Of a stretch of 64,000 nucleotides of DNA, positions 24,111 to 35,089 are shown in pieces. The position numbers and the translations under genes are program-made. Source of the stretch: Pyralis farinalis (lineage: Eukaryota > Arthropoda > Insecta > Lepidoptera > Pyralidae); NCBI GenBank assembly GCA_947507595.1, contig OX382262.1, positions 6,825,001 through 6,889,000 of the forward strand, in the 5' to 3' direction. Below the pieces are notes generated by a model, which was not told the DNA's origin, did not search any database, and saw nothing but the letters and a program-made list of their open reading frames with translations. The first letter of the stretch is position 1, and the number at the start of each line of letters is the position of its first letter.

Positions 24111-24525
24111 GACGTCTTGGGACTGTCCCTTCGTTTCGTATTTTCTTGACCATCGATTACAAGTGTTAATTTAAAATTATAGTATGATATAAATTGCATT
24201 GGATTTCTAATTGCACAACTACCCACCATACACCCGCATAATATCGAATAGACCGAAAAATCATACGAATACGACATATATATCATCCACAGTTTTAGCA
24301 GCGCACGCCAAATAATGTCTTGTGCTGCGGTCGACGTTGCTTAACCTGCGTGTTCGTTTACAATGACACGCGCAACGACGCCATCGAGCTCTCCATGACA
24401 TGCATAGCATGATATAAATCCAACACAATATTCCATAATCAAGGATGTTCAGGGTTAGTTTGTGATGTCAAAAAAAAAACAGCTTTTTATTAAATGCATA
24501 TGAGTGAATACACTACACATATACT

Positions 24526-24956
24526 GTGACGTTATATTCGACGTCACATGCACAAATCTAGTTATTATAGTTCATACTCATTAAAAACCAGCTAATGTGT
24601 ATTGAATTCATTTCTTTCGTAAATTTAACCTAGAAATTATTTCGATGGACACCTGGCTGTCAGTTCAAATAGAGTTTGGCAGCTCCTGTCACTTATAGAT
24701 TGGAGTGTTTGGAATATTTGGGGTTAATATGAAATGGCCGTGAAAAGCCAATTCATAATTTTGTTGGGTTTTATGTTTATTAAAAAACATTAATTTCCTA
24801 TTCGGAAATTTTCATTTGTTTTATAATTTTATTCGGTTATTACGACAATCGATATTTTTCTTTCTTTTTTTACCATACGATTGATATGGCAATGATTTTG
24901 TTGAGAGTGGTTCGCCGTCAGGCGGCGGCACTAACCTTTAGCTGACGAATAGCAAT
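24526..24956. other. Unidentified 430-bp insert next to the LINE
   Basis: Replaces unit sequence after atatact in U3 and runs to the LINE tail. It opens with a palindrome (24526-24547: gtgacgt, 8-nt spacer, acgtcac) and contains a small hairpin (cgccg...cggcg) near 24917. No coding signal. It does not recur elsewhere in the window. Confidence 0.4.
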
Positions 24957-26621
24957 AGTTTGTTTGTTTTGTTTATAAAACTTTATTGTATAATTTAACA
25001 TTCAAAATACATAACAATAATAATACAAAAAAAAAACTTAATGTAAATTATACAATGGCGGACTTATCCCAATAGGGATTTCTTCCAGTCAACCATGAAT
25101 GCTTGAAAAGGAATTAAATTAATAGGTTTGGTGCAATTTACGCACAATACACACTTCACGTTCAACACAAAATACCCAAACACACAGTACATATACGCGT
25201 TAAAAAGTAAATGCTAATTTAAATATCAGAAATAGAGTCGTAATGTTTCTTCACTTGTGATTTAAAGGAGTTATAAGATTGGGATAACTTCACACTGGTT
25301 GGGAGTGCGTTCCAGAGACGTACGGCTTGAACCGTAAAGGATTTGGAAAAACATTGGGAATTATGGGCAGGGATTTCTAAAAATAGATCGTTTCTAGGTC
25401 GAAGTCGGGTATCCATTACACGAAACTTGAAACACTCGTGGAGATATTTTGGAGCCGTAGGACTAAAAAGTATATGGAAAAGAAAAGATAGGGTATGAAG
25501 ATTTCTACGGAGCCTAATGGGTAACAGATTAAGCTTTTTGCGATATTCAGAAATATGATCGAATTTCCGTAGACCAAAAACATATCTAATGCACATATTC
25601 TGAATACGCTCCAATTTGTCCAGAAGGTCTTCCGTAGGATCCAAATACACCACATCTCCATAATCTAGTAGAGGGAGAAGGAGGGAATTTACCAACAAGG
25701 TTTTGGTACTGACAGGCAGGAAATTTTGAAGCCTTCTCAAGGAATGTAGCGAAGAGTAGATCTTACGGCTGACTTCACTGATCTGAGGAGCCCAGGACAA
25801 AGTTTGATCAAAGACAATACCCAGATTTTTAACTGTCGAGGAATATGTAATGACATTGTCACAAAAAATAACATTTGGGCACATGCCATTTGATAACCGG
25901 GAGATGTAATAGGGGCTTCCAATAATTATTGCCTTTGATTTAGAAGGGTTAATTTTCAACCCGAAGTTATTAGTCCATTGGGCAATCGCAGAGAGATCCT
26001 TATTAATAATATTTACAGCACTGCTGAAATCGTCGAGCGAAGCAGCGGTATAGATCTGAAGATCATCTGCGTAAAGATGATACGAAGAGAGAAGATTAGA
26101 AGTAATATCATTGATGAAGATAGAAAAAAGAATAGGAGACAACACTCCCCCCTGAGGTACTCCAGCCATAAGCTTACACCAGTCCGATCTAGAGTCGTCA
26201 ATTTTAACAATTTGCCGGCGACCAGTTAAATATGACTTAAGCCACGCCAAAGCTATTGGTGAAGGATTTAGGGCACGTAATTTAGCCAGCATAATGTCAA
26301 AATCAACGGAGTTAAAAGCGCTTGTAAAATCAAGTAAAACCAATAGAGTTAATTTCAGATTTTCGGTATTATATCTGATATCATCGGTAACTCTGATAAG
26401 CGCTGAGACAGTACTGTGTCCTGGACGAAATCCGGACTGATTTTCACTCAGGAGATTATGTTTTCGGAGGTGAGTAGTTAGGCGCTGATGCACAAAGTGC
26501 TCCAACACCTTAGAAAGAAAAGGCAAAATAGATATAGGACGATAGTCTGAGAAAGAAGAAGGCTTCGGATTTTTGGGAAGTGGAATTACATGGGTGTCTT
26601 TCCATATTGATGGAAAGACTT
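24957..26621 (-). mobile_element. 5'-truncated LINE (Jockey/CR1 group)
   Basis: Contains an RT open frame (25219-26649 as read), a roughly 260-bp AT-rich 3' UTR and a tail of CAAA-like repeats near 24957. The 5' junction lies inside a SINE 3' end, whose sequence contributes the first nine codons of the frame. Host sequence corresponding to about 15635-16105 of U3 is missing at this site. Confidence 0.8.
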
Positions 26622-26649
26622 TTTTTATACTACGTCGGGAGGCATACAA
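25219..26649 (-). CDS. Reverse transcriptase fragment of a Jockey/CR1-type LINE
   Basis: 476 codons in one frame. Residues 1-9 come from the adjacent SINE tail; RT sequence starts about residue 10. The motifs in order are FSDYRPISILPFLSKVLE (33-50), QSGFRPGHSTVSAL (71-84), LLVLLDFTSAFNSVD (102-116), GVPQGGVLSPILFSIFIND (163-181), YADDLQIY (193-200) and VKNLGIVFDQTLSW. The C-terminal AVRLWNALPTSVKLSQSYNS is typical of this LINE group. The endonuclease and N-terminal RT are absent through 5' truncation, so it cannot mobilise alone, although the surviving frame has no stop. Confidence 0.88.
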   Translation of the reverse strand: MYASRRSIKKVFPSIWKDTHVIPLPKNPKPSSFSDYRPISILPFLSKVLEHFVHQRLTTHLRKHNLLSENQSGFRPGHSTVSALIRVTDDIRYNTENLKLTLLVLLDFTSAFNSVDFDIMLAKLRALNPSPIALAWLKSYLTGRRQIVKIDDSRSDWCKLMAGVPQGGVLSPILFSIFINDITSNLLSSYHLYADDLQIYTAASLDDFSSAVNIINKDLSAIAQWTNNFGLKINPSKSKAIIIGSPYYISRLSNGMCPNVIFCDNVITYSSTVKNLGIVFDQTLSWAPQISEVSRKIYSSLHSLRRLQNFLPVSTKTLLVNSLLLPLLDYGDVVYLDPTEDLLDKLERIQNMCIRYVFGLRKFDHISEYRKKLNLLPIRLRRNLHTLSFLFHILFSPTAPKYLHECFKFRVMDTRLRPRNDLFLEIPAHNSQCFSKSFTVQAVRLWNALPTSVKLSQSYNSFKSQVKKHYDSISDI

Positions 26650-26994
26650 GCAAATAGCCCACCTGACGAGAAGCGGTTACCGTAGCTTATGAACATTTTG
26701 TAATACATTAAGTATCACTCGCGCGATGCCACCACTGCTGCTAAGACAACAACTCCTTAGGAGCTTACTGGAGCTCTCACTCACACGCAGGAACACAACA
26801 ATCCTCTAGGGAGTTGTTATTTGGCAGCGGTTTCCTGTGAGGTGGAGGTACTTCCCCAGACAGGCTTCTTCAATGCGAACTACCTCTCTTTAAACCCCCA
26901 GACCCAGAAAAACAGGTTGTTTGTCCTGTAAGGGAATCGAACCCACGAGCGTTGGTGTCAAAGTCGCAACATTTACCACTGCGCCATCGAGCTC
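26621..26994 (-). mobile_element. tRNA-derived SINE, U4 (full length)
   Basis: Nearly identical to 16104-16477; its tail forms the junction with the 25-26.6 kb LINE. Confidence 0.8.
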
Positions 26995-27054
26995 ATCAAA
27001 CAAAGTTCTCAAAAGTCATTAACTATGAACTACCATGAGACGGTGACTCTTTAG

Positions 27055-27339
27055 TCAACTTGGGTAACTCAATAACAAAACACAAACAAAAATTTGAGCC
27101 ATGAAAATGTCTAATAAACCTATGACTCGATCCTTACATACCTCACTCGCTTCTTTAACATTCATGCTTCTCATGTACGCTCGCCTGTTTCTAAGGCTGC
27201 TCACATCACCTTCTGATAGAACACGATCAATTTGGCCATGGCAGCTAAGTCTTGGCCTTCTACGACTCCTACATCCTTCCACTTTTGCATTGTACTCGTA
27301 TATCTGTTTTGTAATTCTTTCTTCCTGCATTCTTCCCAT
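27055..27339 (-). mobile_element. RTE-type LINE 3' end, U4
   Basis: Counterpart of 16538-16882 with an internal deletion removing the WRSVLCAYP block. Confidence 0.75.
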
Positions 27340-27999
27340 AAGTAGAATTAATAAATAATTAAAACAAAGACTATCGTAAATGCAATATAGGTCATCGTTA
27401 TTTCAGCCTGTATATGTCCACAGCTGAACACAGGCATCCCCTTTATTGAGGTCGTCGCTTGGTGGGTCGCTTCACACTATTCGATAATCGTTTTTTTTTC
27501 CTATCGGAAGTCGACAAGGTACTACGAGGAATGAGGCCGACGGCCGACCTATTGCCACTCCAGGATGCTTATCTTTCGACTACTGAGTATATTCCCGTTT
27601 CGATTCCAGCGACCTTGAGTTTCTCCATACGGCTTCCACTGAAGTCTCAACATACATTGTTGCAGATCTGAGCCTTCAGGTGTTGAGTTATTTTGGATGA
27701 GGAGATGTGTCGAAGTTTTTCGAATGCTGCTCAGCTGAGTTGGATTCGTCTGTTGGCCAATCGGAAATTAGACTTACCTAACCAAATAATTCATCCTTCG
27801 TAAATATTCATCAACAACTTCGAGCTTAGTGTTCCCAATCGGTATAGGTATACCGGTTGGGTATATCTCCTTATGTGCACTTTGAAAAACAAAGTACACG
27901 CTGACAGAGTTGCCTGTATATTAATGTATGTAGGTAATGTATTGTTATATAAATGTATGTATATATAAATGTATATCTTCACGCCAGGCCCCTTGCTGG

Positions 28000-28215
28000 G
28001 TAGGCAGAGAGAACCGAGCGCCATGAGACGTGCTCCTTACACACCTCACTCGCTTATTTTACATTCATAGCTCTTTTCATGCACGATGGCCGGTTTCTTA
28101 GGCTCCTGACGTCACCTTCTGATAAAACGTGACCAATTTGGTCAGGGTAGGTTAGTCTTGCTCTTTCTCGGCTTCTACATCCTTCCACTTTCACATTGTA
28201 TATCTGTATTCTATA
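28000..28215 (-). mobile_element. Second RTE-type LINE 3' end, U4
   Basis: Counterpart of 3340-3575. Confidence 0.55.
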
Positions 28216-28734
28216 TTAATAATAAAAAGATACCTCACTGACAAAGGTAAACGGACATGTCATGCACTTAAATGGTTGTCTTGTTTCGGACTCAAACCTA
28301 CGACCCATGGTCAAAATGATAAAACTACTAATGCTAGTAACACTGCGACATCTCTTCGTTTTGTTAATATACACACTAACAAGGTAATAACATGTAAGTA
28401 CTTCCCTGCATGATATGTCTTTCTATATTATATAAACTGTGTAACTACGACAGAGAATAAGGTGACAACATGTCTTATGGCTTATGATAGTGTATATAAT
28501 GGTGTTTGTTTAGTAAACCCAGCTATATAGCTTGTTATTTAAGTTTGTGAATCGACAGTTTACGTATAATTATTGTATGTATTAATTATATTGTAATCGT
28601 ATGCGCATATGTAGCGTTTGGTCTTCTGCCTACCCTGTAAGGGCCTTGGCTGCAAGATGTAAATATGTTTATGTATTTTAAGAGTGGTAGGGTACATCAC
28701 ATTTTGAAGAACTCTGAGGAGTTGTGGTTAGTAA

Positions 28735-29035
28735 CGCCACGCTGAGTGCTATTCCCATACAGAACAAACGTGTGTGTGCATGAACATGTGTGTTTATCTT
28801 GGCCTGAGTGGTTTTCAGAGAGGTAGGTTGTATCATAGCAGCCCATCTGGGGAAGTACCTTCATCTCCGTTAGTGAGATAACCAGTGAGCTCTTAAGGAG
28901 TTGCTGTGTTTGAAGCAGCGGTAACTTTGTGCGAGCGATATATAGCGATATATCGCAAGCGTTAATAGGCTGCGGTACCCGATTTACATCAGGTGGGCCG
29001 TATGCTTGTATGCCCCCCGACGTAGTATAAAAAAG
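28735..29035 (+). mobile_element. SINE 3' part (+), U4
   Basis: Counterpart of 4130-4420; a second tail fragment follows at 29115-29190. Confidence 0.63.
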
Positions 29036-29780
29036 AAACGTAACCAAAGGAGTCCCAAGTCCAAAAGTAGCTGTATGGGCAGCAGGGTTGCCAACTTGAG
29101 GCACACCTGATATAAAATAATATTGTAACTACTTTACATCGGGTGTGCCGTATGCTTGTATGTTTCCCGACGTATTAAAAAAAATACGACGTCGTTTCGT
29201 ATTTGACCAGCTTTTAACACACATATATGTAGTCGATTTTATAAAAGACTAATGTTTTATATTATCTCAAGGAATATTAAAGTAAAGAGTAGAACTCAGT
29301 TAACGCTCCTATGTATGTACATCCTCGAATCGTATTGCTGTAGGTTAACATTCCAGAACATTTTCTTGGTATTTGATAGAATAGAATTAATTAATTTATG
29401 TGATTTCTCTAGTAGTCTCAACCCCGAGCAACGCATCCTAGGTCCATAGGGCTATGTGAACTGAAGTTATTTGATATTTGAATTAGGGTATGAATATTGA
29501 TATGAAAACCACTAAAATATATGTTATGAATATTTATTGATTTTTTTATGATTTTAACAATGCTTGTTTACATCTAGTTGCGTATTCCGTGTAGTTTACA
29601 AGAAACGATTGCGGTGAGACGTCATGATATATAGAACAAACTAAACAATGTAGCACAATGAGAATAGCACAAGAAATGAATAACACGAAAATGGATAATT
29701 AAATAAACAAAATCAGTACAAAAAGAAATTGCAAGATGAATTGAGAATGAAACCCTATATATCAAATCCACACGTTCGTT

Positions 29781-31042
29781 TTACCATCCCAAACCGTGAG
29801 AGCCATATCCGAGACCGAGACCACCGTATCCACCTAAAGATGGTCCGTACGCACCATATCCATTGTATGCGCCATATCCACCATAACCGCCATAAACCAA
29901 AGGATTGGAATAACCAGTGGCGTAACCAAGAGGATATGAGCTCAATGCACCGTGACCTTCGTGTGCGGGGTGGCCGGGGACATTGGCTTGCGCTGCCACA
30001 GCGAATAGTGCCAAAATTGCTATCTGTAAAATTGAAGAGAAAGAACTGTGTATTTTGTTTTATTTTATTTTAGTCTATTTGGAAAACCAACAGCATAAAA
30101 GTATATTAGAAAGCCGGTTTAACAATATATTGAGCCAGTTATAGGTTTCCTGAAATAGCAATAAATTAGACAAAGAAACTGAACTCACTCACAGAGAGAA
30201 TTAGAGAAGATATTGAAGTAAAAGTAGTTGTAAAAGCGAACTAACGTATCAATGTTTATATGTATTATAATTTATGTTTTTATAAACAAAATGCATTTAC
30301 GTATGTTTGTCAATTGGGTAGTACCGAAAGGACAAGCTTTGCTACTAGATGGCGCTGTGCAATTTGTAATAGAGCACTTGTTCATAAAATTTGGTCTGTC
30401 AACAATTACTCTTCAATTGTTAAGCCATTATACCGCTATAATGTATTTACTAGTTGCCGATTGTGATACCAAGTAGGTAAGTCATTTTAGTAGTAACTAA
30501 GCCAATTGTTCTGCAGCTATGCCAATTGTGTATATTGGCTTGAGCTACCACAGTGAATAATATGATAGTTGCTATATGTAAGTTGAAGAGACAGTCCTCT
30601 GTAAGCATTGTATGTCACGTATGTGTAACAGATATTTTCGAAGAGAATTCATGAAACTCTCTTATAGGGAGATTTAGAGCTCAAGATATTGAAGTATGAG
30701 TTAGTTGTGAAAGCGAACCATCGTATCAACGTCGTAAATACAGCGCGAGAGAAAAATATAATGCTACAAAATATAGCATCTCTTTTCAGTAGAAGTCGCG
30801 GATAATACATTCTTTATGAAGTCATATAAAAGTAGGTCAGTTATTCCATAACAATTTTCAAGTAATTCCCTTTAAGGAACGTTAACGCACTGTGTTTATT
30901 ATCCGAGAAAAATGTATTTATTCTACGTGCAAATTCGATTGACTAGAAGACTAAATTATATTTATAGATTAGCTAATTCTAATTCCGGCGATGCGCTATC
31001 CTTTATGATTAATTAACTAAAAAATTTTACCTTATAGAACAT
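29781..31042 (-). CDS. Gly/Tyr-rich secreted cuticle-type protein, copy 4 (two exons)
   Basis: Exon 1 coding 31031-31042 (ATG TTC TAT AAG, MFYK), intron 30024-31030, exon 2 29781-30023; 84 residues. The signal peptide is MFYK-IAILALFAVAAQA and the mature start is NVPGHPAHEGHGA. The repeat region is shorter than in copies 1-3: the KIYSGYGGYG stretch is missing and SLGGYGGLGLGYG replaces SLGGYGGLSLG. It ends GLGW before TAA. It is more diverged than copies 1-3, matching the greater age of its unit. The 1007-bp intron contains extra sequence at 30200-30480 that resembles 40620-40870, and a relict exon at 30533-30592. Confidence 0.84.
30533..30592 (-). pseudogene. Relict exon-2 5' end inside intron of copy 4
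   Basis: Same decayed signal-peptide block as in copies 1-3. Its presence in the more diverged copy 4 places the event before the U1-U3 amplification. Confidence 0.62.
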
Positions 31043-31072
31043 TTTGTTTGCTGTATTCGATGATCGATACAC

Positions 31073-31108
31073 AACTGATGTATGATGAGCAGTACTTGCC
31101 TTTATATA
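31073..31108 (-). promoter_or_regulatory. Core promoter of Gly-rich copy 4
   Basis: TATATAAA at 31101-31108 and TCAGTT initiator at 31073-31078 on the minus strand. The 5' UTR differs slightly from copies 1-3 (a short insertion around 31060). Confidence 0.7.
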
Positions 31109-31417
31109 TGTAGCATCATGTAAAATTTATATGTTAGCGCAATCACAGGAAATGCGTAAAAGATTTTTGCGAATCTGATTTTAAGGTAATCGTTACTCAT
31201 TAACGAACATGGTCATAGGCAAATAATAAGTAAAATGTAATTAATTTGTACGATGTTTTAACTATCAACCAGCTTACTACCCGCTAACTAACTCGTCTGA
31301 AAGGTCATTCCAATTCATCATATTTTTCTTACAATGTCGCAGAAGTAAACCTGACGTGAAATGGTTACCATAGCCTATTAATTCTTGCAATATATGACGT
31401 ATATATACATATATATA

Positions 31418-32470
31418 CCTAGTCGGGTCATAAGTTCTTAAACCCTTCATTATATTTCTTCATTCAAACCCTTATTATTTTAATTTTAGAATACTGGCCA
31501 GAAATACGTTGGCTAATTATAAAAATAGAACGTTCCTGCTTACCGAAAATTAAAAATAAATTCTTTTTCAATTATGGAGTGGTCGAAGAAGGAAGATAGA
31601 GTCGCGGTTATCGCGTTGCACCGCTGTGGTTACGCGCCAAAAGAGATTTTCAACATTTTACAAAAATTGAAAATAACACTACGGTTTTTTTATCGCACTA
31701 TCAAACGTTATACTAAAGATTCAAGCTTCGAAGACCGTAAGAGGAGCGGCCGACCTCGCACAGTTAGGACACCAGCGGTAATCAAAGCAGTGAAGGCGCG
31801 AATCTATAGAAATCCCGTGCGCAAATAAAGTCGTAGCTCTTTAGATGGGATTAAGCAGAACCACTGTCAAAGAAGTATTAAATGAAGACCTGGCTTTATT
31901 ACGATAAGCTTGTATAACAAGCTTATCGTAATAAAACCTAACAGGTTTTGAAACAGCGTTTGAAAACAATTAGGATGGAAAAATACCGCCATAACAAAGC
32001 GCGGGACCTGGGAAAAAAATACCGCGAAATTTTCTTTTCGAATGAAAAAGTTTTTACCATCGAAGAAAGATACAACAAACAAAATAATATGGTGTATGTC
32101 CACAGTTGTGAAGATCGCGCTTATTCCGAAGGTCCAGCGAGGGCATTATCTTTCATCAATCATGGTTTGGCTTGGATTCTCATATTCTGGCCTAACTGAG
32201 GTGTTTTTCTGTGAAAAAGGTGCGAAAACCAGTGCCGTGATTTACCAAAATACCGTCCTAACAAACATAGTAGAACCTCTTTCTCAAACAATGTTCAAAA
32301 ACAGAGCCTGGATATTCCAACAGGACTTTGCACCAGCTCCTAAGGCATGAAGCACTCAAAACTGGTTGACCGCCCTTGGAATTGACTTCAACGTGCAGAC
32401 TTTGAAGACTGGCCCTCCTCTAGTCCAAATTTAAACCCACTGGACTGCAAGATATGGCATCAACGTTATG
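31418..32470 (+). pseudogene. Degenerate maT/mariner-type transposase
   Basis: The N-terminal frame 31574-31828 (MEWSKKEDRVAVIALHRCGY... KRSGRPRTVRTPAVIKAVKA) is the DNA-binding part of an ITm transposase. Later frames hold FSNEKVFTIEERYNKQN, IFQQDFAPAPKA and a degraded SSPNLNPLD. The first and third catalytic Asp positions read Asn, and there are several frameshifts. A left terminal-repeat-like tagtcgggtcataag lies at about 31422 after TA-rich DNA; no matching right end was found. It sits where U1-U3 carry the Jockey fragment. It is dead. Confidence 0.8.
31895..31935. repeat. Perfect 19-bp inverted repeat inside the maT pseudogene
   Basis: Arms 31895-31913 and 31917-31935 (tttattacgataagcttgt and its complement) separated by ata. 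It interrupts the transposase frame. Confidence 0.9.
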
Positions 32471-32519
32471 AGTTTAGGTAGACGTATTATTTGCGCTTTT
32501 TCACCCCTGCAGGTAACAC

Positions 32520-32930
32520 AGAAACTCCTTTTGTACTTAACTTTACCGCCGTGACTTTACTCACTCGCAGGTACGCGGGAGATCTAGCACGGCACTTGCG
32601 TTTCTGCTGAACATTGTGGAACACTTTGTCACACGCACTGTCAGCACTGAATGGAATTCCCTCGGTGCGGTAGCCTACACTTTCGCGCTTACTCTATCAA
32701 TTTCGGCCGTGGTGTTCGGCAATGCCTTTACCATCGCTTCGACCTCCTCAATGGCCGAAGAGAACGAGGCAGGGCCCGAGAGCACAAAAGAGGTACCAGT
32801 AAGCGCACATATGCATGTGGTAGCCCGTATCCTTCGACGGGTCGTCATCAGGGCATAGCCCACGCCTACTGAAAGCTACATTATTATCGGATACATTTTA
32901 TTTTTGAAAAATTAGAGTGCTCTAAGAAAA
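32520..32930. other. Unidentified GC-richer stretch in U4
   Basis: Less AT-rich than its surroundings, with overlapping short open frames on both strands (for example 32616-32858 +, 32675-32863 -). No motif I recognise. It lies between the maT remnant and returning unit sequence, so it probably belongs to a transposon. Confidence 0.35.
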
Positions 32931-33549
32931 TTTATAATAATATCATAGAAAAACCCATCCATAGATATGCTGCGGTCGACGTAGCTTAACCTGCGTGTTC
33001 GGTTACAATGACACGCGCAACGACGCCATCGAGCTCTATGATATAAATCCAACAAAATATTCCATAAACAAGGACTGTCATGTTTTACATTAATAAATAA
33101 AATAGTTTGTGATGTCAAAACAGCTTTTTATTAAATGCATATGAGTGAATACACTATACTTATACTAAAAAGCATTTTTATTTTCTGAATGTATGTCTGT
33201 CTTTTTGATCTCCGAAACGGTGGGACCGATTTTGATGAGATTGTCATTGCCAGATAGCTGATATTATAAGGAGTATACGCACGATAACAAGCAAAATATA
33301 TATAAATAATAGGATATAATAATATTACTTATAAATATGATACGGGTAACAAAATCCTTTTCGGGTAGGTAGGTGGTGGTTTCCATGCAGTAACAATGAA
33401 ATAGCTATTTGATTTCTATTAAACAAATGACGTGGTCATGGAAATGGTATTTGGTATGCATCCCGCATATGAGCATATGGCTCACCTGATTGAGTGCGTG
33501 ACATGTTAGTTTACCTTTGTCAGTGAGGTTTCTTTGTATTATTAATATA

Positions 33550-34285
33550 GAATGCAGATATACAATGTGAAAGTGGAAGGATGTAGGAGTTGTAGAAGGC
33601 CAAGACTTAGCTACCATAGCCAAATTGATCGTGATCTATCAGAAGGTGATGTGAGCAGCCTTAGAAACTAGCGAGCGTACATGTCAAAGTCAAAATCTTT
33701 TTATTCCGTAAAAATGGCTACATTTGTTTGGAATCGTCACAATTTTTTTTCCTACCGTGCAGTTCATGACTAGGTGAGCACTGATAAAAATACTGCCAAA
33801 AAACTCAGGCATCCCTCTTTTGGTATCCAAACAAATTTACATAATTAATTATTTACATTATAATTGGATCGACTCAATCCCAGGCCTTTTTATCATTAAT
33901 ATAGTCAGATATTTTATAATGCCCTGCTACACAATTTGGCTTTACTAGTAGTTTTAAATTTGTTTATTGACAATTCTCTTATATTGCTGGGAAGTTTGTT
34001 ATAAAACCGTATACATTGCCCCATAAAAGAATTACTTATTTTGTGGAGACGGCTTGGATGTAACACAAGATTATGCTTATATCTAGTATTTATGTTATGA
34101 GTATCACTCTTTTTACAAAATGAGTCATGAGAAGAACAATGAATGTTAAAGAAGCGAGTGAGGTATATAAGGATCGACTCATGTGGCGCTCGGTTCTCTG
34201 TGCCTACCCCGCAAGGGATTCTACTTTTGGTATTCTATTAGGTTTATTAAACATTTTAATGGCTCAATTTTTTGTTTGTGGTTTG
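33550..34285 (+). mobile_element. RTE-type LINE 3' fragment (+), split by another LINE
   Basis: Parts 33550-33683 and 34126-34285 together match the ORF end seen at 9167-9505 in the opposite orientation: VEGCRSCRRPRLS, then MRRTMNVKEASEVYKDRLMW, then RSVLCAYPARDST. Confidence 0.75.
33684..34125 (-). mobile_element. LINE 3' end (442 bp) inserted in an RTE fragment, TSD catg
   Basis: The minus strand encodes a LINE C-terminus (HNLVLHPSRLHKISNSFMGQ, CIRFYNKLPSNIRELSINKF) and a tail of tttgactttga. Flanking RTE sequence is continuous once it is removed; catg occurs on both sides (33680-33683, 34126-34129). Confidence 0.75.
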
Positions 34286-34890
34286 TTATTAGGACTTCCC
34301 AAGTTGCTTAAAGAGTCACCGTCTCATGGTAGTTCATAGTTAATGAGAGATGCAGAGCTGATTTAGTGCGAGCGATACTAAATGTTGTTCAGTATTTTAA
34401 GAAAGTCGATACGTGATTCAAACTAATCGAACATTATTATTTAGCGTGTAATGCAATCTGTCAATAGATGGGTTTAATCGTCTCAAGTTCCACGGAGGAC
34501 ACCTAGGGGAAATACCTCCACCTCACAAAAACCAAAGCAATGTAACAACTCCCTGGAGGGTTGTTGTATTCTTGCGAGAGAAAGACGTAACCAGAGGAGT
34601 CTCAAGTCCATAAGTAGCTGCATGATCAGCAGGGGTGCGGAATACGAGATGTAATGTAGTACGGTAATTACTTTACATCGGGTGTGCCGTATGCTTGTAC
34701 GTTACCCGACGCATTAAAAAAAAATACGACTTCGTTTCGTATCTGACCAGCTTTTAACATATATATGTAGTCGGTTTTATAAAAGTCTAAAGGTTTGTAT
34801 TATTTCAAGGAATATCAAAGTTAAGAGCAGGACTCAGTTAACTCTCCTATGTATGTAGAGATTTTATTAATAACTTTAAATGATTCGCAA

Positions 34891-35083
34891 TTAAGCTAAT
34901 AGAGAGTATTGTCCTCGCAATGTGCCTCCAACGCGAGTTTCTACTTGACTCTTATAGTCTCCAGTGTGGGGATCAGCCACATTGTAAGTTAAGTTTGTAT
35001 AGTCAGGATTTGCTTGCGCCACTGGCAAGCAATACAACTGAGCATTGAACACTTGTAGCTAGAGTTGCAAGTACTACAACGAA
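34891..35083 (-). pseudogene. RR-2 cuticular protein pseudogene (exon 2 remnant)
   Basis: Minus strand. An acceptor-like tttccag precedes FVVVLATLATSVQC, matching exon-2 starts of this gene class. After a one-base frameshift the reading continues LPVAQANPDYTNLTYN, then VADPHTGDYKSQVETR and GGTLRGQYSLLA, ending at TAA (34891-34893). This is the N-terminal half of the RR-2 consensus as seen in the genes at 56, 58 and 63 kb. The DGTKRTVDY and GFNAVVRK half is missing. No convincing first exon was found upstream. It shows that the RR-2 cluster once reached this position. Confidence 0.8.
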
Positions 35084-35089
35084 CTGGAA

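Larger units (their letters stand above)
15881..24526. repeat. Direct repeat unit U3
   Basis: Third close copy of the unit. It is lengthened by an 831-bp hAT-type MITE (20938-21768) and by a LINE 3' part flanked by 118-bp direct repeats (22387-23882). Its end is broken by the insertion starting at 24526; about 470 bp present in U1 and U2 are missing. Confidence 0.85.
26622..33320. repeat. Direct repeat unit U4 (diverged)
   Basis: Begins inside the minus SINE and follows the same order as U1-U3 up to the AT-repeat at 31390. There a maT transposon replaces the Jockey and antisense LINE fragments. It returns to unit sequence at about 32947. It is more diverged than U1-U3. Confidence 0.75.
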
